NCBI GenBank assembly: GCA_028281885.1
Contig: JANQJA010000020.1
Location: 149,577 to 213,576, forward strand
DNA length: 64,000 nt
Source: Pseudomonadales bacterium
Lineage (GTDB): Bacteria > Pseudomonadota > Gammaproteobacteria > Pseudomonadales > Azotimanducaceae
Direction of reading: 5' to 3'
Position numbers and translations under genes: made by a program. Position 1 is the first letter of the stretch; each line of letters opens with the position of its first letter. Shown in pieces: positions 16,437 through 24,732 of this stretch. The notes beneath the pieces are model-generated. The model ran no database searches. It worked only from the letters and a program-made list of their open reading frames with translations, and had not been told where the DNA came from.

Positions 16437-17355
16437 GTTGTTTGGTGATGTCCGCCAGTTTTTCCAGACAGGCAACGTAGGCTTCCGCTTCCATCCCGGC
16501 GATTCTTCCCCTGGCGATCAGGTGTGTCATGCCGAGTTGTTCGACGTAACCGGCGATCTTGTCGGTGACCTCTGCGGTTGTGCCGACGATGCTGCTGTCT
16601 GCCGGGTCATCAGCGCCCCGTGCCGGGGCCATGGTAGCCGTGAGCTGTTGTTTCACGGTGCGCAGCTGGTGCGGGTCGTCACTGACAAAGACCGTGCGCA
16701 TGACCGGCACCACCTCGCTGGGGGGAAATCCGGCGGCTTCTGCATGAGCGCGATGCTCTGCGTAGTTCTGTATTAGCCGGGTGAGCGATTCCATTGGTGA
16801 CGCGAGGTAGGGCAGCCCAAGCGAAGCTGCCTGCTTGATCGCCAGTGGACCGAACGCGGCCACCCAGATGGGCGGGTGGGGTTGTTGCACGGGTCTGGGT
16901 GCCAGCATGACCGGTTCGCCATTTTCCAGGTGAGTGACCGGCTGACCTTCCCAGGCGCGAATCATGGTGTTGAGTATGTTATGAAACCGCTTTCGCTTGC
17001 TGCGGGCGTCAATCTCAAAAGCGCGAAACATGGCATCGTGGTTGCCGCGGCCGACGCCCAAAATGACCCGACCGCCTGACAGTTGGTCGAGGACCGCGAC
17101 CTCTTCAGCGGCCTGCAGTGGATGGCGAATCGGCAACAGGTACGAGGTTGAGCCCAGCCGGATACGATGGGTGCAGGCGGAGACCGCAGCCAGCAGCATC
17201 ATCGGTGAGGGGATGCCGCGGGTATCGTGAAAATGAAACTCGGGCAGCCAGAATGAATGCAGTCCGAGGGATTCGGCAATGGCGCCCTGTTCGGCGATTT
17301 GCTGCGCGTCGATGCTGGAATTGAGTGACCAGGCAGTTGCAGCGAGTTCTACCAT
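16420..17355 (-). CDS. LLM-class flavin-dependent oxidoreductase
   Basis: A 311-residue protein of the bacterial luciferase-like monooxygenase superfamily (F420- or FMN-dependent TIM barrel). Signature segments are ESLGLHSFWLPEFHF near residue 28, CTHRIRLGSTSYLLPIRHPL near 62, QLSGGRVILGVGRGN near 92 and PHPPIWVAAFGPLAIK near 157. Substrate cannot be told from sequence; family members oxidise small organics or sulfonates. It lies alone on its strand, convergent with the M48 gene and divergent from the thiolase-like gene 77 bp away, which may share the promoter region. Confidence 0.88.
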   Translation of the reverse strand: MVELAATAWSLNSSIDAQQIAEQGAIAESLGLHSFWLPEFHFHDTRGIPSPMMLLAAVSACTHRIRLGSTSYLLPIRHPLQAAEEVAVLDQLSGGRVILGVGRGNHDAMFRAFEIDARSKRKRFHNILNTMIRAWEGQPVTHLENGEPVMLAPRPVQQPHPPIWVAAFGPLAIKQAASLGLPYLASPMESLTRLIQNYAEHRAHAEAAGFPPSEVVPVMRTVFVSDDPHQLRTVKQQLTATMAPARGADDPADSSIVGTTAEVTDKIAGYVEQLGMTHLIARGRIAGMEAEAYVACLEKLADITKQLNRQS

Positions 17356-17432
17356 AGGCGGTTCCCCCGTCGATGCAGGTGTCCATCATATAGGGCATTA
17401 TCCTTAACCGTCAGTGGTCCGGTGAGAAAGAC

Positions 17433-18902
17433 ATGAGCAATCCAAAAACCCCTGTCATTGTGGGTGTTGCCCAGCTTCAGCAGCATGTTGATGACCCGCT
17501 GGCTGCCAAGGAGCCGGTGCTGATGATGGTCGATGCGGTCAATGCAGCCGCAGACGACGCGGGGATGACCGGCTTGCTGGACCAGGTGACCTCGGTTCGC
17601 GTATTGCGCGGAATCTGGCCCTACGAGCAGCCAGCCGGCTATGTGGCGGAAAAGATCGGGGCGCCGAATGCAGAACGGGTCGGCACGCCGATCGGTGGTA
17701 ATACGGTGCAGTCGGTGGTCAGCCAGACGGCGCTCGATCTGCTTGCGGGTGAACACGAACTGGTCGTGATCACCGGCGCGGAATATGGTCGTACCCAGGC
17801 TCGTGCCGCGAAGGCGGGTATTGAACTGGAAGTGGCACAGACTACCGGTGACTACGACCGGATCATTGGCGAATCGGAACGGATGATTTCCGAGGCCGAA
17901 ATTGCACGCGACATTCGCCGTCCTATCCAGGTCTATCCCATGTTCGAGAATGCCCTGCGCGCCCATCGAGGAGAGAGTCCTGAAGACCACCTCGTTCGCA
18001 TCTCGGAATTATGGTCCCGGTTCAGTGAGGTCGCAGCAGCGAATCCTCATGCCTGGATTCGGGAAGCCCATGATGCAGAGACCATTCGAACACCGTCGCC
18101 GACCAATCGCATGGTGAGCTTTCCCTACCCGAAACTGATGAACTCCAACAACTCGGTGGACATGGCGGCAAGCCTGATCATGTGCACGGTTGAGAAGGCG
18201 CAGGCGCTGGGCATCGCCGAGGAACAGTGGGTCTATCCCTGGGCCGGAACAGATGCCCATGACACCTGGATGCTGACGGAGCGGGACAACCTCTATTCCA
18301 GTCCAGCGATCCGGATTGCAGGCGGCCGGCTGTTTGACCTCGTTGACCTGGATCCGGCCGACGTTGAACTGATCGACATTTATAGTTGTTTTCCCTCTGC
18401 CGTCCAGATCGCTGCGGATGCGCTGGGGATTCCCGCGACGGTGACACCTACGGTGACAGGCGGACTGACGTTTAATGGCGGACCACTGAACAATTATGTG
18501 ATGCATAGCGTGGCCCGGCTGGTGGAACTGCTCCGTCAGTCTCCGGATCGGCAAGGGGTGATTACTGCCAATGGCGGTTACCTCACCAAACATGCCTTTG
18601 GCGCTTACTCCGGAGCGCCGCCGCCTGAGGATTTTCGATATGAGAACGTCCAGCAGGAGGTGGACCAGACGCCGCACCGCGAAGGGGTTGTTAATTACGA
18701 TGGTGAGGTGGTGATCGAGACGTACACGGTGATGTTTGGCTCCGATGGCCCGGCTGTGGGCCATGCCGCCTGTCTGACACCGGATGGCAAGCGCACATGG
18801 GCCAACACCCGTGATGCATCAGTGATGCAGGCAATGACAGAAGAAGAGTTCATTGGTCGACGTGGCCGGATCGATGGCGAGGGCAATCTGGTTGTTCTGT
18901 AG
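17433..18902 (+). CDS. Thiolase-like acetyl-CoA acetyltransferase family protein
   Basis: A 489-residue cytosolic protein of the thiolase-like superfamily. It has the N-terminal TPVIVGVAQ strand, the segment GTPIGGNTVQSVVSQTALD at about 85, and ELVVITGAEYGRTQ, which matches 'xxxLIaGAEA'. Further on come VELIDIYSCFPSAVQIAAD and GGLTFNGGPLNNYVMHS, and the C-terminal GGYLTKHAFGAYSG with the conserved His. The nucleophilic Cys of biosynthetic and degradative thiolases is absent at the usual place (IGGNT), as in the actinobacterial/proteobacterial side family with an extra C-terminal domain. The catalysed reaction is therefore uncertain; a role in lipid or sterol side-chain metabolism is a family-based guess. 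Confidence 0.85.
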   Translation: MSNPKTPVIVGVAQLQQHVDDPLAAKEPVLMMVDAVNAAADDAGMTGLLDQVTSVRVLRGIWPYEQPAGYVAEKIGAPNAERVGTPIGGNTVQSVVSQTALDLLAGEHELVVITGAEYGRTQARAAKAGIELEVAQTTGDYDRIIGESERMISEAEIARDIRRPIQVYPMFENALRAHRGESPEDHLVRISELWSRFSEVAAANPHAWIREAHDAETIRTPSPTNRMVSFPYPKLMNSNNSVDMAASLIMCTVEKAQALGIAEEQWVYPWAGTDAHDTWMLTERDNLYSSPAIRIAGGRLFDLVDLDPADVELIDIYSCFPSAVQIAADALGIPATVTPTVTGGLTFNGGPLNNYVMHSVARLVELLRQSPDRQGVITANGGYLTKHAFGAYSGAPPPEDFRYENVQQEVDQTPHREGVVNYDGEVVIETYTVMFGSDGPAVGHAACLTPDGKRTWANTRDASVMQAMTEEEFIGRRGRIDGEGNLVVL

Positions 18903-19301
18903 TGGACTGGTAGTCGGCTGGTGAAGGTAACGATTCGTACCATTCGTGATCGAACCGCGCAGTGGTGGTGAGCACCGTCAGTCTCTTGCCACACCCAGCA
19001 TGATCGTTAAGAAATCTCTAATGTTGGTGGCATGCCCGGAACAGCGCCAGGCTGCTGGTGGGCAGGCGATGCCGTCCAGTCTGGCGCGGTTCAGTTGTTC
19101 CTGGTGGTTTGTAGAAATTTATATTTCCTGTGGCCAATTACCGGCCATAACTCGTTACAATGGACGCTTCGCGGGGAGTGTTCATTGAGCCATCGTCTTG
19201 CCAAAACGGCATATGGCATCTCCATACTGCGATGACTGGAAGAAAAACTGGCGACATTTTAGTGGTCGAATCTTTGAGCCAACAGCTTGCTGGATGTTTG
19301 T
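18903..19301. other. Intergenic region upstream of the phosphate-transport pair
   Basis: About 400 bp without a convincing gene; short open frames here have no family pattern or good ribosome-binding site. A TACAAT at 19156-19161 could be a -10 for the DUF47/Pit operon, but the matching -35 is poor. I see no clear Pho box. Confidence 0.4.
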
Positions 19302-19982
19302 ATGGTGGGTGAACCAATCTTTCCGCGACTGTTTGGTCGATCCCCAATCGCTCCGATACAGGAGCATATGAAGATTGCTTCCAAGACGGCCGGTGAGCTC
19401 TTGCTCTTTCTCGAAGCCGTGCTGGAGGAAGACTGGGACAAAGCGAAGCAACTGGCTGACCGGGTCGTGTCGCTGGAGCAGGAAGCCGATGACATCAAGC
19501 GGGAAATTCGCCAGAACCTGCCGCGTTCACTGTTCATGCCCGTATCGCGCTCAGACTTGCTGGAGCTCCTGCACATGCAGGACAAGATTCCCAACGTATC
19601 CAAGGATATCGCCGGGCTGACCTTCGGCCGCCGGATGGTCATTCCTGATGAGCTCAAGCCGTCGCTGCGTCAGTACATTGACTATGCGATCGGCGCCACC
19701 AACCTCGCTGTGCGGGCACTGAGTGAACTCGATGAACTGATTGAAACCGGTTTCAGTGGGCGTGAAGTGGAGATCATCACTGACATGGTGAAACGCCTCG
19801 ATGGCGCCGAGCACGACACTGACCTGCAACAGATTGAAGTCCGCAATCGGCTCTTCGCGATAGAAAAAGACCTGAACCCGATTGATGTGATGTTCCTGTA
19901 TCGCATCATTGACTGGATTGGCGACATCGCGGACTACTCACAGACTGTGGGCAATCGACTGCTGTACCTGATTGCGAAATAG
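19302..19982 (+). CDS. DUF47/TIGR00153 family phosphate-transport accessory protein
   Basis: The start is taken at the ATG 19302 (MVGEPIFPRLFGRSP), which matches the usual N-terminus of the family; a TTG five codons upstream also keeps the frame. The 226-residue all-helical protein has the PhoU-like DUF47 pattern: KTAGELLLFLEAVLEEDW, VSLEQEADDIKREIRQNL, SRSDLLELLHMQDKIPN and VMFLYRIIDWIGDIADYSQ. Such proteins sit beside Pit-type phosphate transporters and are thought to modulate them. Here it lies 34 bp upstream of pit, so the two form an operon. Confidence 0.92.
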   Translation: MVGEPIFPRLFGRSPIAPIQEHMKIASKTAGELLLFLEAVLEEDWDKAKQLADRVVSLEQEADDIKREIRQNLPRSLFMPVSRSDLLELLHMQDKIPNVSKDIAGLTFGRRMVIPDELKPSLRQYIDYAIGATNLAVRALSELDELIETGFSGREVEIITDMVKRLDGAEHDTDLQQIEVRNRLFAIEKDLNPIDVMFLYRIIDWIGDIADYSQTVGNRLLYLIAK

Positions 19983-20016
19983 GTCCGAACAGATTTAATC
20001 AGAGACAGGACATTCA

Positions 20017-21285
20017 ATGGGGGTTATCGAAGACTACGGGCAAATCTTGCTGATTCTGGCAATTGCCTTTGGCTTTTTTATGGCCTGGGGTGTCGGTGCT
20101 AACGATGTTGCTAATGCGATGGGGACATCGGTTGGCTCGAAGGCCATTACCATCCAGCAGGCGATCATTATCGCCATGGTGTTTGAGTTTGCCGGAGCTT
20201 ACCTTGCAGGTGGGGAAGTCACTTCGACCATCAGGAAAGGCATCATCAATCCCGACGCGCTGCAGGGGACACCGGAACTATTTATCTTTGGCATGATGGC
20301 CGCGCTTCTCGCCGCCGGCACCTGGCTGCTGGTGGCGACCACCTTTGGCTGGCCCGTTTCTACGACTCACAGCATTATTGGAGCGATTGTCGGTTTTGCC
20401 ACCGTGGGTATTTCGGTTGATGCCGTCTACTGGGCCAAGGTAGCGGAAATTGTCGCCAGCTGGGTGGTTTCCCCGGTGATGGCAGGCTCCCTCAGTTTCC
20501 TCATGTATCTGAGTGTACGCCGGTTTATTTTTGGGGCGAACGACATCTTCGCAGCGGCCAAGCGTTACGTGCCGGTATATATCTTTATGGTGGGATTTGT
20601 GATCTCCATGGTGACCCTGGTGAAGGGACTCTCCCATGTCGGGCTTGATATCTCTTTTGAGCGGTCGATTATCTTCGCTCTTATTATTGCGACATTGATT
20701 AGCGGGATTGGCGTTGCGATGCTGTCCAGGATCAAGCGGGTCACCGATTCGGAGCAGCTTGACCTGGTGAATGTCGAGCGTATGTTCGGCGTGCTGATGG
20801 TGTTTACTGCCTGTTCCATGGCTTTTGCCCATGGTTCCAACGATGTGGCCAACGCCATTGGCCCGCTGGCGGCGATCAATAGCGTCATTGAAGCCGGGGG
20901 AGAAATCGGGGTTCAGTCCGCCATGCCAAGCTGGATTCTGCTGCTGGGCGGTGGCGGCATCGTCACCGGTCTCGCGCTCTATGGCTATCGGGTGATCCGG
21001 ACCATCGGTACCCACATCACTGAGCTGACCCCCAGCAGTGGTTTCGCGGCGGAGCTTTCCGCTGCTACGACCGTGGTTATCGCTTCAGGCCTGAGTCTGC
21101 CGGTATCCACAACGCATACACTGGTTGGCGGTGTACTGGGGGTGGGTCTGGCTCGCGGTATTGAGGCGCTCAACCTCCGGGTTGTCGGCACCATCTTTGT
21201 ATCCTGGGTGGTGACCCTGCCGGCTGGCGCTATTCTCGCGATCTTCTTCTTCTACACGCTCAAGGCGATTTTTGGCACGGGTTAA
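20017..21285 (+). CDS. pit: Low-affinity inorganic phosphate transporter, PiT family
   Basis: A 422-residue integral membrane protein with about ten helices. It carries both halves of the PiT internal duplication: GANDVANAMGTSVGSKAI at about residue 28 and HGSNDVANAIGPLAAI at about 271. The paired PVSTTHSIIGAIVG and PVSTTHTLVGGVLGVG motifs are also present. PiT proteins import phosphate (often as a metal-phosphate) with protons or sodium. Length and motifs are normal for the family. It follows the DUF47 gene at 34 bp. Confidence 0.95.
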   Translation: MGVIEDYGQILLILAIAFGFFMAWGVGANDVANAMGTSVGSKAITIQQAIIIAMVFEFAGAYLAGGEVTSTIRKGIINPDALQGTPELFIFGMMAALLAAGTWLLVATTFGWPVSTTHSIIGAIVGFATVGISVDAVYWAKVAEIVASWVVSPVMAGSLSFLMYLSVRRFIFGANDIFAAAKRYVPVYIFMVGFVISMVTLVKGLSHVGLDISFERSIIFALIIATLISGIGVAMLSRIKRVTDSEQLDLVNVERMFGVLMVFTACSMAFAHGSNDVANAIGPLAAINSVIEAGGEIGVQSAMPSWILLLGGGGIVTGLALYGYRVIRTIGTHITELTPSSGFAAELSAATTVVIASGLSLPVSTTHTLVGGVLGVGLARGIEALNLRVVGTIFVSWVVTLPAGAILAIFFFYTLKAIFGTG

Positions 21286-21330
21286 CGCTTGCGATATGGT
21301 TGGCCTCTTTGAGGCTGTCCAGAGGTGAAC

Positions 21331-22032
21331 ATGTTTGAAGATGCAAGGGTTGTCGTGACCGGCGGCGCTGGCGCACTGGGTCGTGCAGTCGTTGCCTGGT
21401 TCGCCGGGCGTGGTGCCCGGATAGCAATCATTGACATCAACGAAGACGTGCTTGCCAGTAGTTTCCCCGATCGGGACGAGCGACACCTTTACCTGACCGC
21501 AGATCTCACCAATCGTGATTCAACGGCGGATGCTATCGCGAAGGTTGTCGAAGTCCTTGGCGGTATCGATGTGCTTTGCAATATCGCTGGCGGATTCGAG
21601 ATGGGAAACCCCGTCCATGAGACCACCGATGAGACCTGGGATTTCCTCATGAATCTGAATGCGCGCAGCGTCCTGAATGCGGCAGCTGCCGTGGTGCCGG
21701 TGATGTTGGCGGCAGGTCACGGTAAGATTGTTAATGTTGCGGCCCGTGCCGGACATGCCGGTATGGCTCAGGCGGGTGCCTACACCGCGTCGAAGGCGGC
21801 GGTTCTGCGACTGACCGAGACCATGGGTGCGGAGCTGCGGGCGAAAAACATCAATGTCAATTGTGTGCTGCCCAGCCTGATCGATACGCCCCGCAACCGG
21901 GCCGACATGCCGAAAGCAGATTTCAGCAAGTGGGTTTTGCCTGACGATATCGCAAAGGTAATCGGCTTTCTGGCATCAGATGATGCCGGCTGTATTCATG
22001 GCGCTGGTGTACCTGTGGACGGATTAAGCTGA
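21331..22032 (+). CDS. Short-chain dehydrogenase/reductase lacking the catalytic Ser
   Basis: The ATG at 21331 has AGAGGTG just upstream; a GTG two codons earlier is less likely. The 233-residue product has the Rossmann glycine motif TGGAGALGRAV near residue 11, DLT for adenine binding, an NIAGG motif, and the YTASK active-site Tyr/Lys. At the catalytic Ser position the strand reads KIVNVAARAGHAG, so Ser is replaced by Ala, 13 residues before the Tyr. This happens in some SDR subgroups and may mean a changed mechanism. The stop overlaps the NUDIX start (TGATG), so the two are coupled. Confidence 0.88.
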   Translation: MFEDARVVVTGGAGALGRAVVAWFAGRGARIAIIDINEDVLASSFPDRDERHLYLTADLTNRDSTADAIAKVVEVLGGIDVLCNIAGGFEMGNPVHETTDETWDFLMNLNARSVLNAAAAVVPVMLAAGHGKIVNVAARAGHAGMAQAGAYTASKAAVLRLTETMGAELRAKNINVNCVLPSLIDTPRNRADMPKADFSKWVLPDDIAKVIGFLASDDAGCIHGAGVPVDGLS

Positions 22033-22586
22033 TGAGTGAGGCAATCAAACCCTGGAAGCGGGCCAGGACCAAGCAGCTCGCAGACTGTCGGATTTTTTCG
22101 CTGTATGAGGCTGATTCTGAATCGCCGGAGACCGGCGATGAGCACAGCTTTTTTTACATTGAGACGGCTGACTGGGTGAATGTCATACCGGTCACCCCGG
22201 CCAACGAGCTGGTCTGCATCCGCCAGTTTCGTCATGGTAGTGAAGAGGTCACCCTGGAAATTCCGGGCGGCATGATTGATCGCGGCGAAAAGCCGGAGGA
22301 GGCGGCCGCCCGTGAATGCCTTGAGGAGAGTGGTTACAAGGCGGGCGAACTCATTCCCCTGGGTTCAGTTGCACCGAATCCCGCGCTGTTCGGTAATCGG
22401 CTGTACACTTTTGTCGCGCCCAACGTGGAACGGGTCGCGGAGGTGTCCAACACCGAGCGGGAGATTACCGAGGTGCAGCTGATTCCCATGCAACAGCTTC
22501 CTGATTTTCTGGTTTCGGGTGAAATTGATCATGCCCTGGTGGCGGCAGCGTTGTGGCGCATGCTCTATTACCTGAAACAGGACTAG
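22032..22586 (+). CDS. NUDIX hydrolase, ADP-ribose pyrophosphatase-like
   Basis: A 184-residue protein with a complete NUDIX box, from GGMIDRGEKPEEAA to RECLEESGY (about residues 78-100), which binds Mg2+ and hydrolyses nucleoside diphosphates linked to another moiety. LVCIRQFRHGSEEVTLEIPGG before the box matches ADP-ribose/NDP-sugar hydrolases such as NudF. It is coupled to the SDR gene by a TGATG overlap. Substrate is inferred from the family only. Confidence 0.9.
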   Translation: MSEAIKPWKRARTKQLADCRIFSLYEADSESPETGDEHSFFYIETADWVNVIPVTPANELVCIRQFRHGSEEVTLEIPGGMIDRGEKPEEAAARECLEESGYKAGELIPLGSVAPNPALFGNRLYTFVAPNVERVAEVSNTEREITEVQLIPMQQLPDFLVSGEIDHALVAAALWRMLYYLKQD

Positions 22587-22604
22587 CCAGATTGCCAGGT
22601 GCGA

Positions 22605-23417
22605 TCAGCCGTCGCTGTTTTCATTATCGATGGTCGCCAACGTATAGCGGCTCAGTTCGTTGTAGCGGATCATCTCCTGGATCTCTGAGACATAGTGCTG
22701 ACCCCGCTCCGAATACCTGAGCAGACCTTCAGCGAGTCGAGCGCCGGTGATCTGCACGTTGCTCTGGCGCAGATCGGCGCGAATATCGCGTAGTCCGCGG
22801 TAGGCAGGATTCGAGTTGATCGTTAGCAGGTAGTATGCGACGCCTTCGTTGACACTGGCGAAACGTCTTATTTCATGGGACAGATTTTCATCCCGTAGTC
22901 GCGGCGTCAGCCCGCAGCCGGGTGTAAAGCACCAGATGCCAAAGAAATTGTGTGCATTTCGGGCGAATCGCGAAGTTCCCCAGGCGGATTCATTGGCCGC
23001 CTGGGCCAGGATGAGAGAGGCGGGAATTACGTCAACGCGTTTCAACAGTTCCGTTAGATCGGCCCGCGTAATCTCCTCGCCAACCTTGACCCGGTAGCGT
23101 TCTGACAGTTCACGGATGAATCGCTCGTCACTGGCGCTTGGTGAGAAATCAGCCTGAAATGCATCGCCCAGCTTCACCAGGCGCCGCCGCTCAGTGGTCA
23201 CGTTAGCGTTTGCGGCCCGGATCATCGGCAACAGGAATTCAAAGAAGTCCCTCTTCTTTTGTTTGATGTCCGTGTACGCGGCAAAGTCCGGAATCCCGGT
23301 GGGAATGGGTGCAGGTAGTGTCGCAACCTCTTCTGGCGAGTCGATCAGGCGCGCATAGGTGACGATCGCGATCGCCATGCAGAACGTCAGGGGAACAATG
23401 GCGTATTCCACTTTCAT
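22605..23417 (-). CDS. Bax-like glucosaminidase-domain protein
   Basis: A 270-residue protein with an N-terminal signal anchor (about residues 5-23). Its glucosaminidase/Bax domain is centred on AQAANESAWGTSRFARNAHN, with catalytic Glu in NESAWG, followed by FFGIWCFTPGCGLTPR and the region up to GQHYVSEIQEMI. The pattern is that of E. coli Bax, a predicted endo-beta-N-acetylglucosaminidase that cuts peptidoglycan glycan strands. It ends 18 bp from the convergent NUDIX gene and stands alone on its strand. Confidence 0.9.
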   Translation of the reverse strand: MKVEYAIVPLTFCMAIAIVTYARLIDSPEEVATLPAPIPTGIPDFAAYTDIKQKKRDFFEFLLPMIRAANANVTTERRRLVKLGDAFQADFSPSASDERFIRELSERYRVKVGEEITRADLTELLKRVDVIPASLILAQAANESAWGTSRFARNAHNFFGIWCFTPGCGLTPRLRDENLSHEIRRFASVNEGVAYYLLTINSNPAYRGLRDIRADLRQSNVQITGARLAEGLLRYSERGQHYVSEIQEMIRYNELSRYTLATIDNENSDG

Positions 23418-23439
23418 GGAGCCAACCTAGCACATCTGC

Positions 23440-23589
23440 CCGGTTGTCATGCAAATCTGGTAGGGGAAGAAGGTCGATGGGCAGGGGTGTGCTCGCTTCC
23501 AGCGCGAGATCCGCCATGATCTTGGCCATTACCGGCGCGAACTTGTAAAGGTGGTGTGGCAGTTCAGCAGGACCCGGCCTGGACCGTTT
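23440..23589 (-). pseudogene. Possible C-terminal remnant of an FAD-dependent amine/sarcosine oxidase
   Basis: On the minus strand the stretch reads ELPHHLYKFAPVMAKIMADL followed by ALEASTPLPIDLLPL. It looks like the conserved end of DAO/sarcosine-oxidase flavoproteins ('GHGFKFAPvlGeilADLal.g.t..di..f.l'). A stop codon lies just upstream in frame and the rest of the gene is absent, so only about 50 codons of a former gene remain, directly upstream of the bax-like gene. This is motif recognition by eye. Confidence 0.4.
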
Positions 23590-23644
23590 TATTCACATGG
23601 TGCTATGGGACCTGCCGAGCGCCACCCGTAACAGCGTGGACGGA

Positions 23645-24706
23645 TTAGAAGTATACATGCAGCTGGACGAAGCCTTCTTCCTCATTGAGAAAGGGGTTCG
23701 GATCATCGCTGTCGTTCACCCGTATTCCTGCGCGCAGATGCGTGAATGGAATCGGGAACCACTGATACTCGAGGGAGTAGCGATTGCTGTCCATGAACTC
23801 ATCGCCTGGCGAAGAGCGTGACTCGAAACCGAACTTCAGGTAGTGCCCCTGGATGATCTTCCAGTTAGCCTCGATGAAAGCCAGATCCTGCCTGGCGCCG
23901 GCGATTCCAGGCGTTTCGTCGTCGATCCGATCGTACTCGGCGAGCCAGCTCACGGGGCCGGTCACAAGGCCCGCGAATGCGCCGTACAGGGTTCTGTCGG
24001 TTGAGTCGGTGTTGTTGTCACTGGCCGACAGGCCAAGCCGCCACGCGGGCTGGACCCAGGCAACACGTAACGTCAGTTGTTTACCGTCATCGATCTCCCC
24101 GGCGCCACCGGTACCATTGGTGATGGCGAGTTGCGCCGTTAATGCCTCCCCCACGTGTCCAAGCTCGATACCGGTATCCGGCGTGTTGAAGTTGATGTGG
24201 GTGAGTTGGCGGATGTTTGCGGAATCGTCTTCCAGCCGAATGCCGTACGGCTGAAAGATTCGACCGACTTTCACGTAGCCGCCATCGAAACTGAAACTCG
24301 CCCAGGACTCGCGGTTGATGGCGCCGCCGGGCGCAATCTGCTCATCGACATAGAGCATGACTGACTCGTTCAGTTTCGCGCTCAGATAGATCGACACGCG
24401 ATCAGTCACGAAGTCCAGCGCGTTGTCTACTGCATCATTCTCGATCTGTCGTCCTGTGCCGCGAGCATCAACACCGATATTCACCCGTTCCCCGATCGCG
24501 CCAAGTATCTCCATGTTTTGCGTGGACGCGTTCGCAGGTAGCTGCGTTTGGCTGAACGCGGATCCGAAGGCGTTGCGCATTCCACCGCCGGTCGGGTTTG
24601 TGTGGCACTGGCCACATTGGAATCCGGTCTCGACGGCGAGAAATGGTTCCGCGAGCGTCACTGAAGGAAACGACGCGGCAGTGGCGAAGATGATGAACAG
24701 GCGCAT
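23645..24706 (-). CDS. Outer-membrane beta-barrel protein with N-terminal c-type haem motif
   Basis: The 353-residue product has a signal peptide (FIIFATAASFPSVTLA). A CGQCH haem-binding motif follows at about residue 32, within an NPTGGGMRNAFG context typical of short periplasmic cytochrome segments. The remaining 300 residues alternate hydrophobic/polar like a porin (VSIYLSAKLNESVMLYVDE, RYSLEYQWFPIPFTHL) and end in an aromatic residue (VYF). I infer an outer-membrane barrel with a covalently bound haem plug. It lies 26 bp downstream of the cytochrome/CHRD lipoprotein, so the two probably work together in electron transfer or sensing at the cell surface. Confidence 0.8.
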   Translation of the reverse strand: MRLFIIFATAASFPSVTLAEPFLAVETGFQCGQCHTNPTGGGMRNAFGSAFSQTQLPANASTQNMEILGAIGERVNIGVDARGTGRQIENDAVDNALDFVTDRVSIYLSAKLNESVMLYVDEQIAPGGAINRESWASFSFDGGYVKVGRIFQPYGIRLEDDSANIRQLTHINFNTPDTGIELGHVGEALTAQLAITNGTGGAGEIDDGKQLTLRVAWVQPAWRLGLSASDNNTDSTDRTLYGAFAGLVTGPVSWLAEYDRIDDETPGIAGARQDLAFIEANWKIIQGHYLKFGFESRSSPGDEFMDSNRYSLEYQWFPIPFTHLRAGIRVNDSDDPNPFLNEEEGFVQLHVYF

Positions 24707-24732
24707 GGCGACTCCGCAATTACGTCAAAGGG

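Noticed and set aside
18009..18764. 251-codon minus-strand frame across the thiolase-like gene
   Set aside because: It lies antisense to a gene with clear family motifs and has no motif, signal peptide or ribosome-binding site of its own.
18946..19235. Short plus-strand frames before the DUF47 gene
   Set aside because: No ribosome-binding site or family pattern; composition looks non-coding.
20278..21015. 245-codon minus-strand frame across pit
   Set aside because: Mirror of hydrophobic codons; the product is His/Asn/Asp-rich and unlike any family.
23597..23821. 74-codon plus-strand frame at the 3' end of the haem-motif barrel gene
   Set aside because: Mostly antisense to the barrel gene and without recognisable features.
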